From NCBI RefSeq assembly GCF_003991565.1, contig NZ_CP032819.1:248001-312000 (forward strand): a stretch of DNA of 64,000 nt, written 5' to 3'. The DNA comes from Butyricimonas faecalis (GTDB taxonomy: Bacteria > Bacteroidota > Bacteroidia > Bacteroidales > Marinifilaceae). Each line of letters starts with the position of its first letter. Within the stretch, counting starts at the first letter, position 1. This document shows, piece by piece, positions 35,191 to 44,666 of the stretch. The position numbers and the translations under genes were made by a program. The notes beneath the pieces were generated by a model, which was given only the letters and a program-made list of their open reading frames with translations, did not search any database and was not told the origin of the DNA.

Positions 35191-36411
35191 ATGGAAAGGA
35201 TAAGGATATATTTCAAGCCAATCTGGTATAATATAGTACGTCATAAGGCGTATGCCGGGTTTTGCGTGTTCGGGACGATGCTGACATTCGTGTTTATCAC
35301 GATATTGTTGCAAGTGGCGTACGTTATATTGTGTGATACGGCTCCGGCTATTGCGGCGGATCGAATTGTAAGTGTTCCTTTCGTGTTGAGAGATAACAAG
35401 GGAGAGGCCGTGAAAGGTCTGAACAGGTCGGATATTCGAACGTTGATGAATAATGTGAGAGAGGATGTCCGTTACACGTCTTATCATTATGAAGCGGTAG
35501 ATATTATGGTGAATGGACGATATGAGGAGTATGGTATTTATTTTGTCGATCGCGATTATTGGAACGTGTTCCAGTTTGAGTTTGTGCAAGGCCATTTTTT
35601 CACGGAAGGCGAGATGCAGATGCCTTGTGTGATCGTGAATGAGAATTTCGTGAGAAGTTTTTTCCCGGATAAATCGGTTATCAACAAGGAAATTCAGATT
35701 GAAGGTAACACGTATAGGATTACCGGTGTGGTGGCAGATGTTTCCTATTTTGCTCCACAGGGAAAGGCTTCTTTATGGGTCCCTGAGAAGTTTAGTAAAA
35801 ATGAATCAAATGATTGGGTGGAAACTTATATTCTTTATCCGGAAAATATGGAGGCGGAAACAATGGTTCGAAGTGTAACTAATGCCTATCAATTTTTTGT
35901 TAAGACATATTATAATATAGATAAGAGTGTCTCCGTGAAGCAGATTAGCACGGAGAAACAGTTTATTCGGAAAATGTACGGAGGTGATTTATTTCTCTCC
36001 GGGGTGGGGGTGATGATTTTTATACTTTTGGTCGTACCCGTTTTGAATATTGTTTTGTTGAGTATGGCCAATACAAATGTACAAACAAGAGAAATAGGGC
36101 TTAAACGTGCGTTAGGCGCCAGTAAAAGAACGTCTTTTTTATTTATTCTGGTAGAAAATCTTTTACTGGTTATTACGGGTACTGTTTTGGGTATTCTGTT
36201 GACGGTTCCCGTGTGTCGCGGAATTGACTGGATCGTGTTCTCGAATAGTATCGAGGGGCAGATGATGTTATTACCGAGATTGAATTGGACCATTATTTTC
36301 ATCAGCGTATTGCCTTTGGCTTTGTTGTTTTCTTTCCTGTCAGGGGGAATTCCCGCATATTTGACAGTGAAACGTCCTATTATAGATATGTTGAAAGGAG
36401 GTATGAAATGA
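35191..36411 (+). CDS. FtsX/MacB-type permease, A type, copy 2
   Basis: A 406-residue protein starting MERIRIYFKPIWYNIVRHKAY, with FtsX layout and end 'IIDMLKGGMK'. Its first ~125 nt match copy 3 (37711) with only about seven mismatches, after which the two diverge. It overlaps the next B-type gene in ATGATG. Confidence 0.86.
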   Translation: MERIRIYFKPIWYNIVRHKAYAGFCVFGTMLTFVFITILLQVAYVILCDTAPAIAADRIVSVPFVLRDNKGEAVKGLNRSDIRTLMNNVREDVRYTSYHYEAVDIMVNGRYEEYGIYFVDRDYWNVFQFEFVQGHFFTEGEMQMPCVIVNENFVRSFFPDKSVINKEIQIEGNTYRITGVVADVSYFAPQGKASLWVPEKFSKNESNDWVETYILYPENMEAETMVRSVTNAYQFFVKTYYNIDKSVSVKQISTEKQFIRKMYGGDLFLSGVGVMIFILLVVPVLNIVLLSMANTNVQTREIGLKRALGASKRTSFLFILVENLLLVITGTVLGILLTVPVCRGIDWIVFSNSIEGQMMLLPRLNWTIIFISVLPLALLFSFLSGGIPAYLTVKRPIIDMLKGGMK

Positions 36412-37577
36412 TGAAACATATTTTCACGTTGTTTTTAAATCAAAAAAGGAGATATGGGGGAATGCTTGCGGAGCAGATGCTTGTGTTTTTTGTATTATTA
36501 TTTTGTTTTGTTGTTGTTGGAGAGAAGATTGCTCAATATTTTTCACCGGGGGTATTGAATACGAAGAATACGTTTAACTGTATGCTACTTCCCGTTTCAC
36601 CCTCGGAATATCTTTCGCCTTCGGAAGTGCAGCAAAAAATGGATCGTGTTGTTGAAAAGGTTCGAAAATCTCCTACTGTGATTGCTTTTGGAAAAAGTAA
36701 ATGGTTGGTTCCTTATACTCGTCCTGAAGAGATGTACTTGAGTGATTCTATCCAAATAGGAACGAGAAAAATGCATGTTTTTTTGAAATTTGCGGATAAA
36801 TATATGAATCAAGTTTTTCAATTACAAATGGAAGAGGGGGAGTGGTTGACGGATGAACTGTTGGAAGATGGAACCTGCCCGGCTGTGATAACCAGTCAGT
36901 TGATGCAGGAACTTGGTTGGTCACGAGGGATCGGTAAGAGGATACATTATAAAGGAACAGTGTTTACGGTTGTAGGCATAGTGACGGGAATTAAGCAGGA
37001 ACCATTAAAGGCTTCTCGGCCTACGATGATCGTACCCAATCGTGTACAGCCGGATCAGTGGTTTGAATATATGGTTCGTGTAAAAGAGGGTGAGACGGAT
37101 ATTTTTCGGAATTTGATGAGCAAAGAATTTAATCTGATGATGGGAAAGGAGCATGTAAGATTGTCTTTTGGAAATATCGAAAAGTGGAAATTGAATGATA
37201 TGCGAGATGTTTTTATTACCTTACTTGGTATTGGGATTCCGACGATTTTTCTTTTTTTATTCGCATTCATCGGGACTTTTGGATTGTTCTGGCTTTATTC
37301 TTCCAAGCGGCGGAAAGAGTTTGCCTTGCGAATTGTGGTAGGTTCCACGCCCCGAGGGTTATATTGTTTTGTGGTAAGCGAGAGCCTGTTGCTTTCGGTG
37401 TTAGCGTTGCTGCCGGGATTGGTTTTATTTTGTTTTGTTTATCCGTTCGACCTGGTTCATTTGTCTGCGTTAGGGTGTGCTTGCTTGGTGATGATTTTGT
37501 TCTCGGTGTTTAGTGCTTGGTGGCCGGCTTATAAAGTGGCACGGGTGAATCCCGTGGAAGCGATGCGGGAGGAATAA
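36408..37577 (+). CDS. FtsX/MacB-type permease, B type, copy 2
   Basis: A 389-residue protein from ATG 36408, starting MMKHIFTLFLNQKRRYGG with EQML near residue 23, and ending 'RVNPVEAMREE'. Its last ~285 nt (37291-37574) are nearly identical to the end of copy 3 (39817-40100), while the periplasmic domain differs. The pattern points to gene conversion or selection on a common membrane part. Confidence 0.86.
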   Translation: MMKHIFTLFLNQKRRYGGMLAEQMLVFFVLLFCFVVVGEKIAQYFSPGVLNTKNTFNCMLLPVSPSEYLSPSEVQQKMDRVVEKVRKSPTVIAFGKSKWLVPYTRPEEMYLSDSIQIGTRKMHVFLKFADKYMNQVFQLQMEEGEWLTDELLEDGTCPAVITSQLMQELGWSRGIGKRIHYKGTVFTVVGIVTGIKQEPLKASRPTMIVPNRVQPDQWFEYMVRVKEGETDIFRNLMSKEFNLMMGKEHVRLSFGNIEKWKLNDMRDVFITLLGIGIPTIFLFLFAFIGTFGLFWLYSSKRRKEFALRIVVGSTPRGLYCFVVSESLLLSVLALLPGLVLFCFVYPFDLVHLSALGCACLVMILFSVFSAWWPAYKVARVNPVEAMREE

Positions 37578-37591
37578 TAAATAAAAAGATT

Positions 37592-37723
37592 ATGGATAAA
37601 TGGAAGAATTATTTAAGATTAGCGTTGTGTAGTATCAGGCATAATAGGGTGTACGCTTTGTTTTGCGTGGTCGGTACGTTTGGCTTGTTTATGCAGAATT
37701 CGGAAAGCATATGGAAAGGATAA
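37592..37723 (+). pseudogene. Remnant of a fourth A-type permease fused to a B-type fragment
   Basis: The frame 37592-37723 encodes 43 residues. The first 29 (starting MDKWKNYLRLALCSIRHN) resemble the start of A-type permeases, closest to copy 1 (MNRWKNYIIPAFYHIRHN). The next part, GTFGLFMQNSE, comes from an exact 37-nt copy (37671-37707) of the middle of B-type copy 1 (34877-34913). The frame then stops after running into the start of A-type copy 3 (ATG 37711) in another frame. It is a recombination scar, not a working gene. Confidence 0.8.
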
Positions 37724-38934
37724 GAATATATTTCAAGCCAATCTGGTATAATATCGTACGTCATAAGGCGTATGCTGGGTTTTGCGTGTTCGGGACGATG
37801 CTGACGTTTGTATTTATCACGATATTATTGCAAATTGTTCATGTCGTACGTGGGAATATGCCCCCGGCTTTTCATGCCGAGAGAATCATAGAGGTTCCAA
37901 CTTATATATTAGATGAAAGGGGGAATAATTTTACGAACCGATGGAACCGAAAAGATGTACAATTATTAATGGGACAATTGAAGGGATACGAGAATTATAC
38001 TTGTTATCATGATGAAGCGGGCAATATTCGTACTAACGGTCAGTTTGGCATGAGCATGGCTGTCTATACGGATTACAATTATTGGAACGTGTTTCAGTTT
38101 GATTTCGTGCAAGGGCGTCCTTTTACAGAGCAGGAGGCACGTGATCGGTGGGTAGTTGTGAATGAAGGGATTGCAAAAACGTACTTTACGAAAGAGAGCG
38201 TGATTGGAGAAAAGTTATATTTTCAAGGAAACGAGTATCAGATTATCGGGGTGGTTGCTAATGTTTCATTATTTGCACAGGATGGTAATCTTTCCTTGTG
38301 GCTTCCCGAACATTTTGACCGGGGGGTATCGGGTAATGATTGGGTGAATACTTTTATTTTGTTCCCGGAAGAGGCAGATATGGAAAACGCTAAAAAGATG
38401 GTGACTCATGCCGTAAATCGTGTTGCAGAGATGAAACATGTGAATGTTAATAACTTGGCTGAGCCTATACGTACGGTACAGGAAGTTCGATCCGAGTTTT
38501 TGGGAGGTGATTTTTGGGTGATAGGCGTGTTGGGGGTGATCTTGTTGTTGCTGGCAATTCCAATATTGAATATTATTCTTTTAAGTTTGGCAAATACAAA
38601 TATACAGGTTGTTGAAATTGGTATAAAACGGGCGTTAGGGGCACAACAGAATTTAGTTTTCTTTGAAATATTAGTGGAGAATGTCATATTGGTAATTGGG
38701 GGAACATTGTTGGGTATTATTTTGTTTGTTCCCTTGTGTCAATTTTTCGATAAATTACTTTTTGAAAACATGATTCTTGGGGCTCAGACTATTTTGGCGG
38801 ATATGAATCTCGGTGTGATCTTTGGAGAGGTTCTGCCTTTATCTCTGTTATTTTCTATTATTTCCGGTGGCCTACCGGCCTATTGGGTTGTGAAATACCC
38901 GATAACGGATATGTTGAAAGGAGGCGTGAAATGA
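37711..38934 (+). CDS. FtsX/MacB-type permease, A type, copy 3
   Basis: A 407-residue protein from ATG 37711; the frame is open further upstream only into remnant DNA. It starts like copy 2 (MERIRIYFKPIWYNIVRHKAY), with FtsX layout and closing 'ITDMLKGGVK'. The periplasmic domain is its own. The nearby remnant and repeated start suggest this gene arose by duplication from copy 2. The gene overlaps the following B type in ATGATG. Confidence 0.86.
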   Translation: MERIRIYFKPIWYNIVRHKAYAGFCVFGTMLTFVFITILLQIVHVVRGNMPPAFHAERIIEVPTYILDERGNNFTNRWNRKDVQLLMGQLKGYENYTCYHDEAGNIRTNGQFGMSMAVYTDYNYWNVFQFDFVQGRPFTEQEARDRWVVVNEGIAKTYFTKESVIGEKLYFQGNEYQIIGVVANVSLFAQDGNLSLWLPEHFDRGVSGNDWVNTFILFPEEADMENAKKMVTHAVNRVAEMKHVNVNNLAEPIRTVQEVRSEFLGGDFWVIGVLGVILLLLAIPILNIILLSLANTNIQVVEIGIKRALGAQQNLVFFEILVENVILVIGGTLLGIILFVPLCQFFDKLLFENMILGAQTILADMNLGVIFGEVLPLSLLFSIISGGLPAYWVVKYPITDMLKGGVK

Positions 38935-40103
38935 TGGTTCATATTTTTACTTTATTTTGGAATCAAAAAAGGAAATACGGAGGGATGTTTGTGGAGCAAG
39001 TTGTGGTTTTTATCGTTTTGTTGTTTTGTTTCGTGAATTCGGGTAAAACTTTATCTCGATATTATACCCCTGGAATGCTGGATACGGAAAATGTATTATG
39101 CTTTGGAACGGAGAGTAAATTGGATGGGGATTCACTTACACCGGAAGAAACGGAAAAGATGATGAGAGGTTTGTGTGAGAGGTTGAGAAAACATTCTGTT
39201 GTGGAGGCGGTTAGTGAATGTGCATTTTTTGTTCCCTATGTTCGTCCGGAAGGAATGAACCCGAAAGATTCTTTGGGATACGGGGAAAAGAGAATACAAA
39301 TTTACGTGAAGGGTGCAGATGAGTATACGGCGGAATTGTTTAAAATCGAAATGGAGGAAGGAGAATGGTTGTCAAACGGGATGTTAGAAAATGGGACATA
39401 TTCGGCTGTTATTACCCGGCAGTTGTCAGAGCAGTTTGGTTGGCATGAAATACTTGGAAGGTGTATTTCTCTTAACGGGAGAGTGTATACGATAGTAGGG
39501 GTGATTGCCGGATTGAAGCAGGAGGCTCGAGAAGAGTCTCATCCGGTACTGATTTTACCTTATGAGGAGTGTGGGTATGCGGGGTGGCCGGAATTTGTGG
39601 TTCGGGTACAGGAAGGTAAAGAGAAAACTTTCAGTAAATTGTTGGATAGAGAGTTTGCTCGTTTATTTATGGGCTCAAATCAAGAGATTAGTTTGTTTTC
39701 TTTGAAAAGTTTGAAAGTTACCACGATGTTGAGTGATATTGTAAATATGGGAGCAATGATTATTCCCGTGTTGTTTCTACTAGTATTTACGTTTATCGGG
39801 ACTTTGGGATTATTTTGGCTTTATTCTTCCAAGCGGCGGAAAGAGTTTGCCTTACGAATTGTGGTAGGTTCCACGCCCCGAGGGTTATATTGTTTTGTGG
39901 TAAGCGAGAGCCTGTTGCTTTCAGTGTTGGCATTGCTGCCGGGGATGGTTTTATTTTGTTTTGTTTATCCGTTCGACCCGGTTCATTTGTCAGCGTTAGG
40001 GTGTGCTTGCTTGGTGATGATTTTGTTCTCGGTGTTTAGTGCTTGGTGGCCGGCTTATAAAGTGGCACGGGTGAATCCCGTGGAGGCGATGCGAGAAGTG
40101 TAA
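38931..40103 (+). CDS. FtsX/MacB-type permease, B type, copy 3
   Basis: A 390-residue protein from ATG 38931, starting MMVHIFTLFWNQKRKYGG, with EQVV near residue 23 and end 'RVNPVEAMREV'. The C-terminal third is nearly the same as copy 2. It completes the third A-B pair and is followed 20 nt later by the TolC-like gene. Confidence 0.86.
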   Translation: MMVHIFTLFWNQKRKYGGMFVEQVVVFIVLLFCFVNSGKTLSRYYTPGMLDTENVLCFGTESKLDGDSLTPEETEKMMRGLCERLRKHSVVEAVSECAFFVPYVRPEGMNPKDSLGYGEKRIQIYVKGADEYTAELFKIEMEEGEWLSNGMLENGTYSAVITRQLSEQFGWHEILGRCISLNGRVYTIVGVIAGLKQEAREESHPVLILPYEECGYAGWPEFVVRVQEGKEKTFSKLLDREFARLFMGSNQEISLFSLKSLKVTTMLSDIVNMGAMIIPVLFLLVFTFIGTLGLFWLYSSKRRKEFALRIVVGSTPRGLYCFVVSESLLLSVLALLPGMVLFCFVYPFDPVHLSALGCACLVMILFSVFSAWWPAYKVARVNPVEAMREV

Positions 40104-40123
40104 ACAGTAAAAATGGAAGTGTT

Positions 40124-41590
40124 ATGAAAGGATTGTTCGTGTGGTGGTGTTTACTGATTGTTTTACCTGTTGCGGCTCAACAGGAGCAAAAGGTTGTTTC
40201 TTTGGGGGAAGCGATTCGTCTGGCACGGGAGCAGTCGCTGGATGCGATGGTGGCAAAGAGTCAGTTACGGTCGGCATATTGGCAATATCGAAATTACAGG
40301 GCAGATTTGTTACCCAACGTGACGTTGACGGGAACATTACCGAGTTTTAACAGGACGTTATCGAGTTATTTGAAAGAGGATGGGACGTATAAGTATATTT
40401 CCAGTAATTCGATTTCGGAGCAGTTGGCGTTGTCGGTGACACAGAATATCCCGTTGACGGGAGGAGCGTTGTCCTTACAGTCACAGGTGGAGCGGGTGGA
40501 TCAGTTGGATGGAGACAAGACGACGGAGTATATGAGCGTGCCGTTTAACGTGATTTTTTCGCAACCGTTGATCACGGCAAATCCCTTGAAGTGGAGTATG
40601 AAGATCGAGCCGGAGAAGTACAAGCAAGCTCAGCAACAGTTTGCCGTGAACATGGAAAACGTGGCGATACAAGCTATATCGTATTATTTCGATTTGTTGC
40701 TGGCAATGATTAACGTGGATATTGATCGGCAGAATTTGAAAAATTCGGAAAAACTGATGCAGATAGCACGGGGAAAACGGGAAAGGGGATTGATTTCCGA
40801 TAATGATTTGTTGCAGTTGAAGTTGAATTACTTGAATGCCTCGTCTTCACTGATTCAGACGGAACAGGCTTACGAGCAAAAGATGTTTGCTTTGCGTAAT
40901 TATCTGGGGTATAACGAACGGGTGGTGATTATTCCCGATATGCCGGAAGAGTGTCCGGAAGTCGAGGTGACGTTTAAGCAGGTCATGGAGCTGGCGAACA
41001 GGAATAATCCTTTCCGTTATGACGTGGTTTGCCGGATGCTGCAAGCACGTCAGCAGGTGGCACAGGCGAAAGCGGGGAGAGGGTTCAAGGCGGACGTTTA
41101 CGCTTCTATCGGGTTCACGGGAAGTGACAAGTCCTTCAAGGAAACCTACCGGAATTTGCGTAACCGGGAGGCGGTCAGTTTGGGAATAAGTATTCCGATA
41201 TTGAACTGGGGAAAAGGACGAGGACAGGTGGAGTTGGCTTGTTCGCAAGCCGAGATTACACGGGTGCAGGTGGAGAAGGAAACATTGAATTTCGAACAAA
41301 ATGTGATGACAGCGGTCAAACAATACCAGGAACAGAATCGGTTGAACGAGATCGTGCGTTTGGCGGATACTGTCGCCCGGAAACGTTACAAGACGGCATA
41401 CGAGACTTTCGTGTTGGGGCAGATCAGCGTATTGGATTTGAATGCCGCACAGACGGAACAGGATAATGCCCGGCGTACTTATGTGAGTCAGCTGTATTCG
41501 TCATGGGTGTATTTTTATACTTTACGCGGGTTGACTTTGTATGATTTCGAGAAGAGAGAAGATATAATTTATCAACAAGAAAAATATTAG
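40124..41590 (+). CDS. TolC-family outer membrane efflux channel
   Basis: A 488-residue protein with a signal peptide (VLPVAAQQ) and the TolC plan of two repeats of helical hairpins and strands. The opening 'VVSLGEAIRLAREQSLDAMVAKSQLRSAYWQYRNYRADLLPNV' is typical of OEP family members. The second repeat shows 'ANRNNPFRYDVVCRMLQARQQVAQAKAGRGFKADVYASI'. It would form the outer-membrane exit duct for the ABC permeases. The gene lies between permease copy 3 and the membrane-fusion gene. Confidence 0.9.
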   Translation: MKGLFVWWCLLIVLPVAAQQEQKVVSLGEAIRLAREQSLDAMVAKSQLRSAYWQYRNYRADLLPNVTLTGTLPSFNRTLSSYLKEDGTYKYISSNSISEQLALSVTQNIPLTGGALSLQSQVERVDQLDGDKTTEYMSVPFNVIFSQPLITANPLKWSMKIEPEKYKQAQQQFAVNMENVAIQAISYYFDLLLAMINVDIDRQNLKNSEKLMQIARGKRERGLISDNDLLQLKLNYLNASSSLIQTEQAYEQKMFALRNYLGYNERVVIIPDMPEECPEVEVTFKQVMELANRNNPFRYDVVCRMLQARQQVAQAKAGRGFKADVYASIGFTGSDKSFKETYRNLRNREAVSLGISIPILNWGKGRGQVELACSQAEITRVQVEKETLNFEQNVMTAVKQYQEQNRLNEIVRLADTVARKRYKTAYETFVLGQISVLDLNAAQTEQDNARRTYVSQLYSSWVYFYTLRGLTLYDFEKREDIIYQQEKY

Positions 41591-41593
41591 ATT

Positions 41594-42838
41594 ATGGATC
41601 AGGCAATATCTCCGGAGATAAAAAGACAACGTAAGCGGAAGATGATCGTGAAAGTTTCTATGATCGTGGTCATAGGCGTGGGGGTGTTTTCTTTTTTGGT
41701 GAATATGTTTCAACCCAAGATCCGGGGGGCAGAGGTGAATTTCGGTGTGGTGGACGAGGGGGCCGTGGAGGTATCCGTGTATGCCACGGGGAAGGTGGTT
41801 CCTTTTGCGGAAGAGGTTATCACTTCTCCGGTGTCTTCGAAGGTGTTGGAAGTGTACAAGAAGTCAGGTGACCGGGTTCGGAAGGATGAACCGTTGTTGC
41901 AGTTGGATTTGGAAACGATACGGACAGAGTATGAGACAAAGAAGGAGTCGTTGGAGATGCAATTGAATAAATTGGATTTGCAGCGTAAAACGATAGCGAG
42001 TGATTTGGCGGAAATGAAGATGCAGGTGGACATTGACGAGATGATGTTGAAACGAACTTTGGTGTCGTTGAATAACGAGCGCTATTTGGATAGTATCGGG
42101 GCCAGTACGAGGGAAAAGGTGCGGGAGGCAGAATTGAATTACACGGTGAAGCAGATGCAACTGGAGCAATTGAAACGTAAATACGAGAATAAAAAGAGCA
42201 CTTCACAGTCGGAGATTCGTTCGCTGGAGTTGGATTACAAGATTGCCAAGAGAAACATGGATTTGTTGTTCAAGACGCTCGGGGAGGCACAGGTGATGGC
42301 TCCTCGTTCCGCCACGTTGACCTGGATTAACGATCAGGTCGGGGCTTCCATTTCGCAGGGAAGTAATTTGGCTATATTGTCTGATTTGTCGAGTTTTAAG
42401 GTGGAGGGAGAGATTGCAGACAGTTACGCGGATAAGATTACCGCGGGGAACCGGGTGAACGTGGTGATCGGTGGCGAGAAGCTTTCGGGTACCGTGGGGA
42501 ATGTCACTCCTTCGGTGAATAACGGGGTTATCAAGTTTGTCGTGTTCTTGGATGATCAGAGTAATACTCGATTGCGTTCAGGGCTGAAAGTGGATATACA
42601 CGTCACTCATGCCATGAAGGATGAGACGTTGCGTTTGCCAACAGGAGCTTATTATATGGGGCGGGGAGATTATGACCTGTGGGTTGTGAACGGGGAGCGG
42701 GTGGAAAAGAGAAAGGTCATGCTAGGCGAGAGTGGTTTCGAATACGTGGAGGTGTTGCAGGGGTTGACGGTCGGGGAGAAGGTGATTATCTCGGATATGG
42801 GAAGATACAGGGATAAGGAGGTGCTGTATGTGAGGTGA
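41594..42838 (+). CDS. Membrane-fusion (HlyD/RND-type adaptor) protein of the ABC exporter
   Basis: A 414-residue protein, with one N-terminal span (about 17-37) and no cleavage site. It has a biotinyl/lipoyl-like half near 70-110 (VTSPVSSKVLEVYKKSGDRVRKDEPLLQLD), a long coiled coil (110-220), the second lipoyl half (MAPRSATLTWINDQVGASISQGSNLA) and beta-barrel domain, ending with 'LTVGEKVIISDMG'. It links the inner-membrane permease to the TolC-like channel. It starts 3 nt after that gene and ends the operon. Confidence 0.92.
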   Translation: MDQAISPEIKRQRKRKMIVKVSMIVVIGVGVFSFLVNMFQPKIRGAEVNFGVVDEGAVEVSVYATGKVVPFAEEVITSPVSSKVLEVYKKSGDRVRKDEPLLQLDLETIRTEYETKKESLEMQLNKLDLQRKTIASDLAEMKMQVDIDEMMLKRTLVSLNNERYLDSIGASTREKVREAELNYTVKQMQLEQLKRKYENKKSTSQSEIRSLELDYKIAKRNMDLLFKTLGEAQVMAPRSATLTWINDQVGASISQGSNLAILSDLSSFKVEGEIADSYADKITAGNRVNVVIGGEKLSGTVGNVTPSVNNGVIKFVVFLDDQSNTRLRSGLKVDIHVTHAMKDETLRLPTGAYYMGRGDYDLWVVNGERVEKRKVMLGESGFEYVEVLQGLTVGEKVIISDMGRYRDKEVLYVR

Positions 42839-42859
42839 GTTGCCAAGGGAAGCTTGTAA

Positions 42860-42955
42860 ATTTATGATTTTTGATTGACGATTTATGATTGAAAGATATT
42901 AATCCGTGTAGTTGGAATCTGAAATCGTAATTCATAAATCGTAAATAATTTAATC
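42860..42955. repeat. AT-rich inverted repeat (ATTTATGATT type)
   Basis: ACGATTTATGATT near 42881 faces AATTCATAAATCGT near 42930, an imperfect inverted repeat of about 13 bp. A similar motif (TAAATCATAAATC and GATTTATGATT) occurs at 55548-55632 before pepT. Together they look like dispersed intergenic repeats. Confidence 0.55.
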
Positions 42956-43031
42956 TAGGTGTTTTTGTCGAAAATATTTGTGTATGAACGAATTTTAACT
43001 TACCTTGGCTGTTGTGTTTAAAAATGCGTTT

Positions 43032-44666
43032 ATGAAAAAAATCAGTTTCGTTTCAATCGTAGTATTGTGTATTATGTTGCTTGGCGGATGTGCCAGCGAA
43101 CCGAATCAAGAGGTGAATATTATACCTCAACCTAAAAGTATTACCGTGACGGATGGCGGTTTTTATTTATCCCCGAAAACAGTGATTAACGTGGTGAAGG
43201 GGGCGGATGATTTGCAACCGGCTTGTACTTTTATGAGCACATTGGTTGAGAAATCTTTCGGGAAGACTTTGACCGTGGAGAACGGGGAGGCTAGGAAAAA
43301 TGCGATTAATATTGTTGTCGATCCATCTATGGAAACGGATGTTTATGATTTAACGGTGGAGAAGAATGCCGTTCATATAAAAGGCGGAAGTTCGAAAGCT
43401 GTTTTCTATGCCATGCAGAGTTTACGGCAGATGATGCCCGTGGGCGTGGAGAAAGGGGAGAAGATGGATCGGATTCGGATTCAAAATGTACAGATTCAAG
43501 ATGAACCTCGGTTAGGGTACCGGGGAACAATGTTGGACGTGTGTCGTCATTTTTTCACGGTGGATGAGGTGAAGACTTTTATCGATATGTTGGCTTTGCA
43601 TAAGTTGAGCGTGTTCCACTGGCATTTGACGGATGACCAGGGGTGGCGTATCGAGATAAAGAAATACCCGGAACTCACGAAGATTGGAAGTCAACGGAAA
43701 CAGACCGTGATTGGTAAAAATACCGGAAAATATGACGGTACTCCATACGGACCGTACTTTTTCACACAGGAAGAGATTAAAGAGGTTATTCAGTATGCTG
43801 CCGATCGGTATATCACGATTATTCCGGAAATAGAGCTTCCCGGGCATGCGCTTGCCGCTTTGGCTACTTATCCGGAATTGGGATGTACGGGTGGACCTTA
43901 CGAGGTGTGTCAGATGTGGGGCGTGTTTCCGGAAGTATTTTGCCCCGGTAACGAGAAAACGTTTGAGTTTTGGGAAGGCGTGTTGGATGAGGTTGCGGAA
44001 TTGTTTCCCGGAGAGATCATCCATATCGGGGGTGACGAGTGTCCGAGGGATGCTTGGAAAAAGTGTAAGAAGTGTCAGGCCCGGATGAAACAGGAGAAAA
44101 TGAAGGAAGAAGGGGAACTGCAAAATTATACCGTTCACCGGATCGAGGCGTATTTGAAGGAGAAGGGCAAGAGAATTATCGGTTGGGATGAAATATTGGA
44201 GGGGGATGTTTCTAAGACAGCGATCGTTATGTCGTGGAGAGGAAAAACGGGTGGTATTAAAGGAGCAAAGAGAGGAAACGAGGTGGTGATGGTGCCGAAT
44301 GATTACGCTTATTTTGATTATTATCAATCTCAAGATATTGATAACGAACCTTTTGGTATCGGTGGTTTTGTGGATGTAGCGAAAGTGTACAGTTTGGACC
44401 CGACAGAGGGTTTGACTGCCGAGGAAGGAGAGAAGATCATCGGGGTGCAGGCTAATTTGTGGGCGGAGTATATTACTACTTTTAGTCATGCTCAATATAT
44501 GTTATTGCCGCGTATGGCTGCTTTGGCAGAGGTGGCATGGACCCCGCAGGCTGATAGGGAGTATTCCAATTTCTTGAATCGGGCGAAGTTGTTGACTCAA
44601 CGTTACGAGGCTTTAGGTTATAATTTCGCGAAACATATTTTACAAGAACCAAAATCTGATGAATAA
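43032..44666 (+). CDS. GH20 beta-N-acetylhexosaminidase lipoprotein
   Basis: A 544-residue protein from ATG 43032 with a lipoprotein signal (LLGGCAS, Cys20). It has the GH20b domain (20-150) and the GH20 barrel: 'LHKLSVFHWHLTDDQGWRIEIK' and the catalytic pair Asp335-Glu336 in HIGGDECP. Hydrolysis uses the substrate acetamido group. It releases terminal GlcNAc or GalNAc from glycans. Its end overlaps the start of the beta-mannosidase gene by 8 nt. The pair fits N-glycan core trimming, with export to the periplasm or surface. Confidence 0.92.
   Translation: MKKISFVSIVVLCIMLLGGCASEPNQEVNIIPQPKSITVTDGGFYLSPKTVINVVKGADDLQPACTFMSTLVEKSFGKTLTVENGEARKNAINIVVDPSMETDVYDLTVEKNAVHIKGGSSKAVFYAMQSLRQMMPVGVEKGEKMDRIRIQNVQIQDEPRLGYRGTMLDVCRHFFTVDEVKTFIDMLALHKLSVFHWHLTDDQGWRIEIKKYPELTKIGSQRKQTVIGKNTGKYDGTPYGPYFFTQEEIKEVIQYAADRYITIIPEIELPGHALAALATYPELGCTGGPYEVCQMWGVFPEVFCPGNEKTFEFWEGVLDEVAELFPGEIIHIGGDECPRDAWKKCKKCQARMKQEKMKEEGELQNYTVHRIEAYLKEKGKRIIGWDEILEGDVSKTAIVMSWRGKTGGIKGAKRGNEVVMVPNDYAYFDYYQSQDIDNEPFGIGGFVDVAKVYSLDPTEGLTAEEGEKIIGVQANLWAEYITTFSHAQYMLLPRMAALAEVAWTPQADREYSNFLNRAKLLTQRYEALGYNFAKHILQEPKSDE

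Noticed and set aside
37592..37723. Permease remnant as a mobile-element scar
   Set aside because: There are no terminal repeats, target duplications or transposase; it is explained by recombination between the permease genes.
43512..44495. 327-codon minus-strand ORF opposite the hexosaminidase
   Set aside because: The GH20 catalytic motifs are on the plus strand; the antisense text is low-information.
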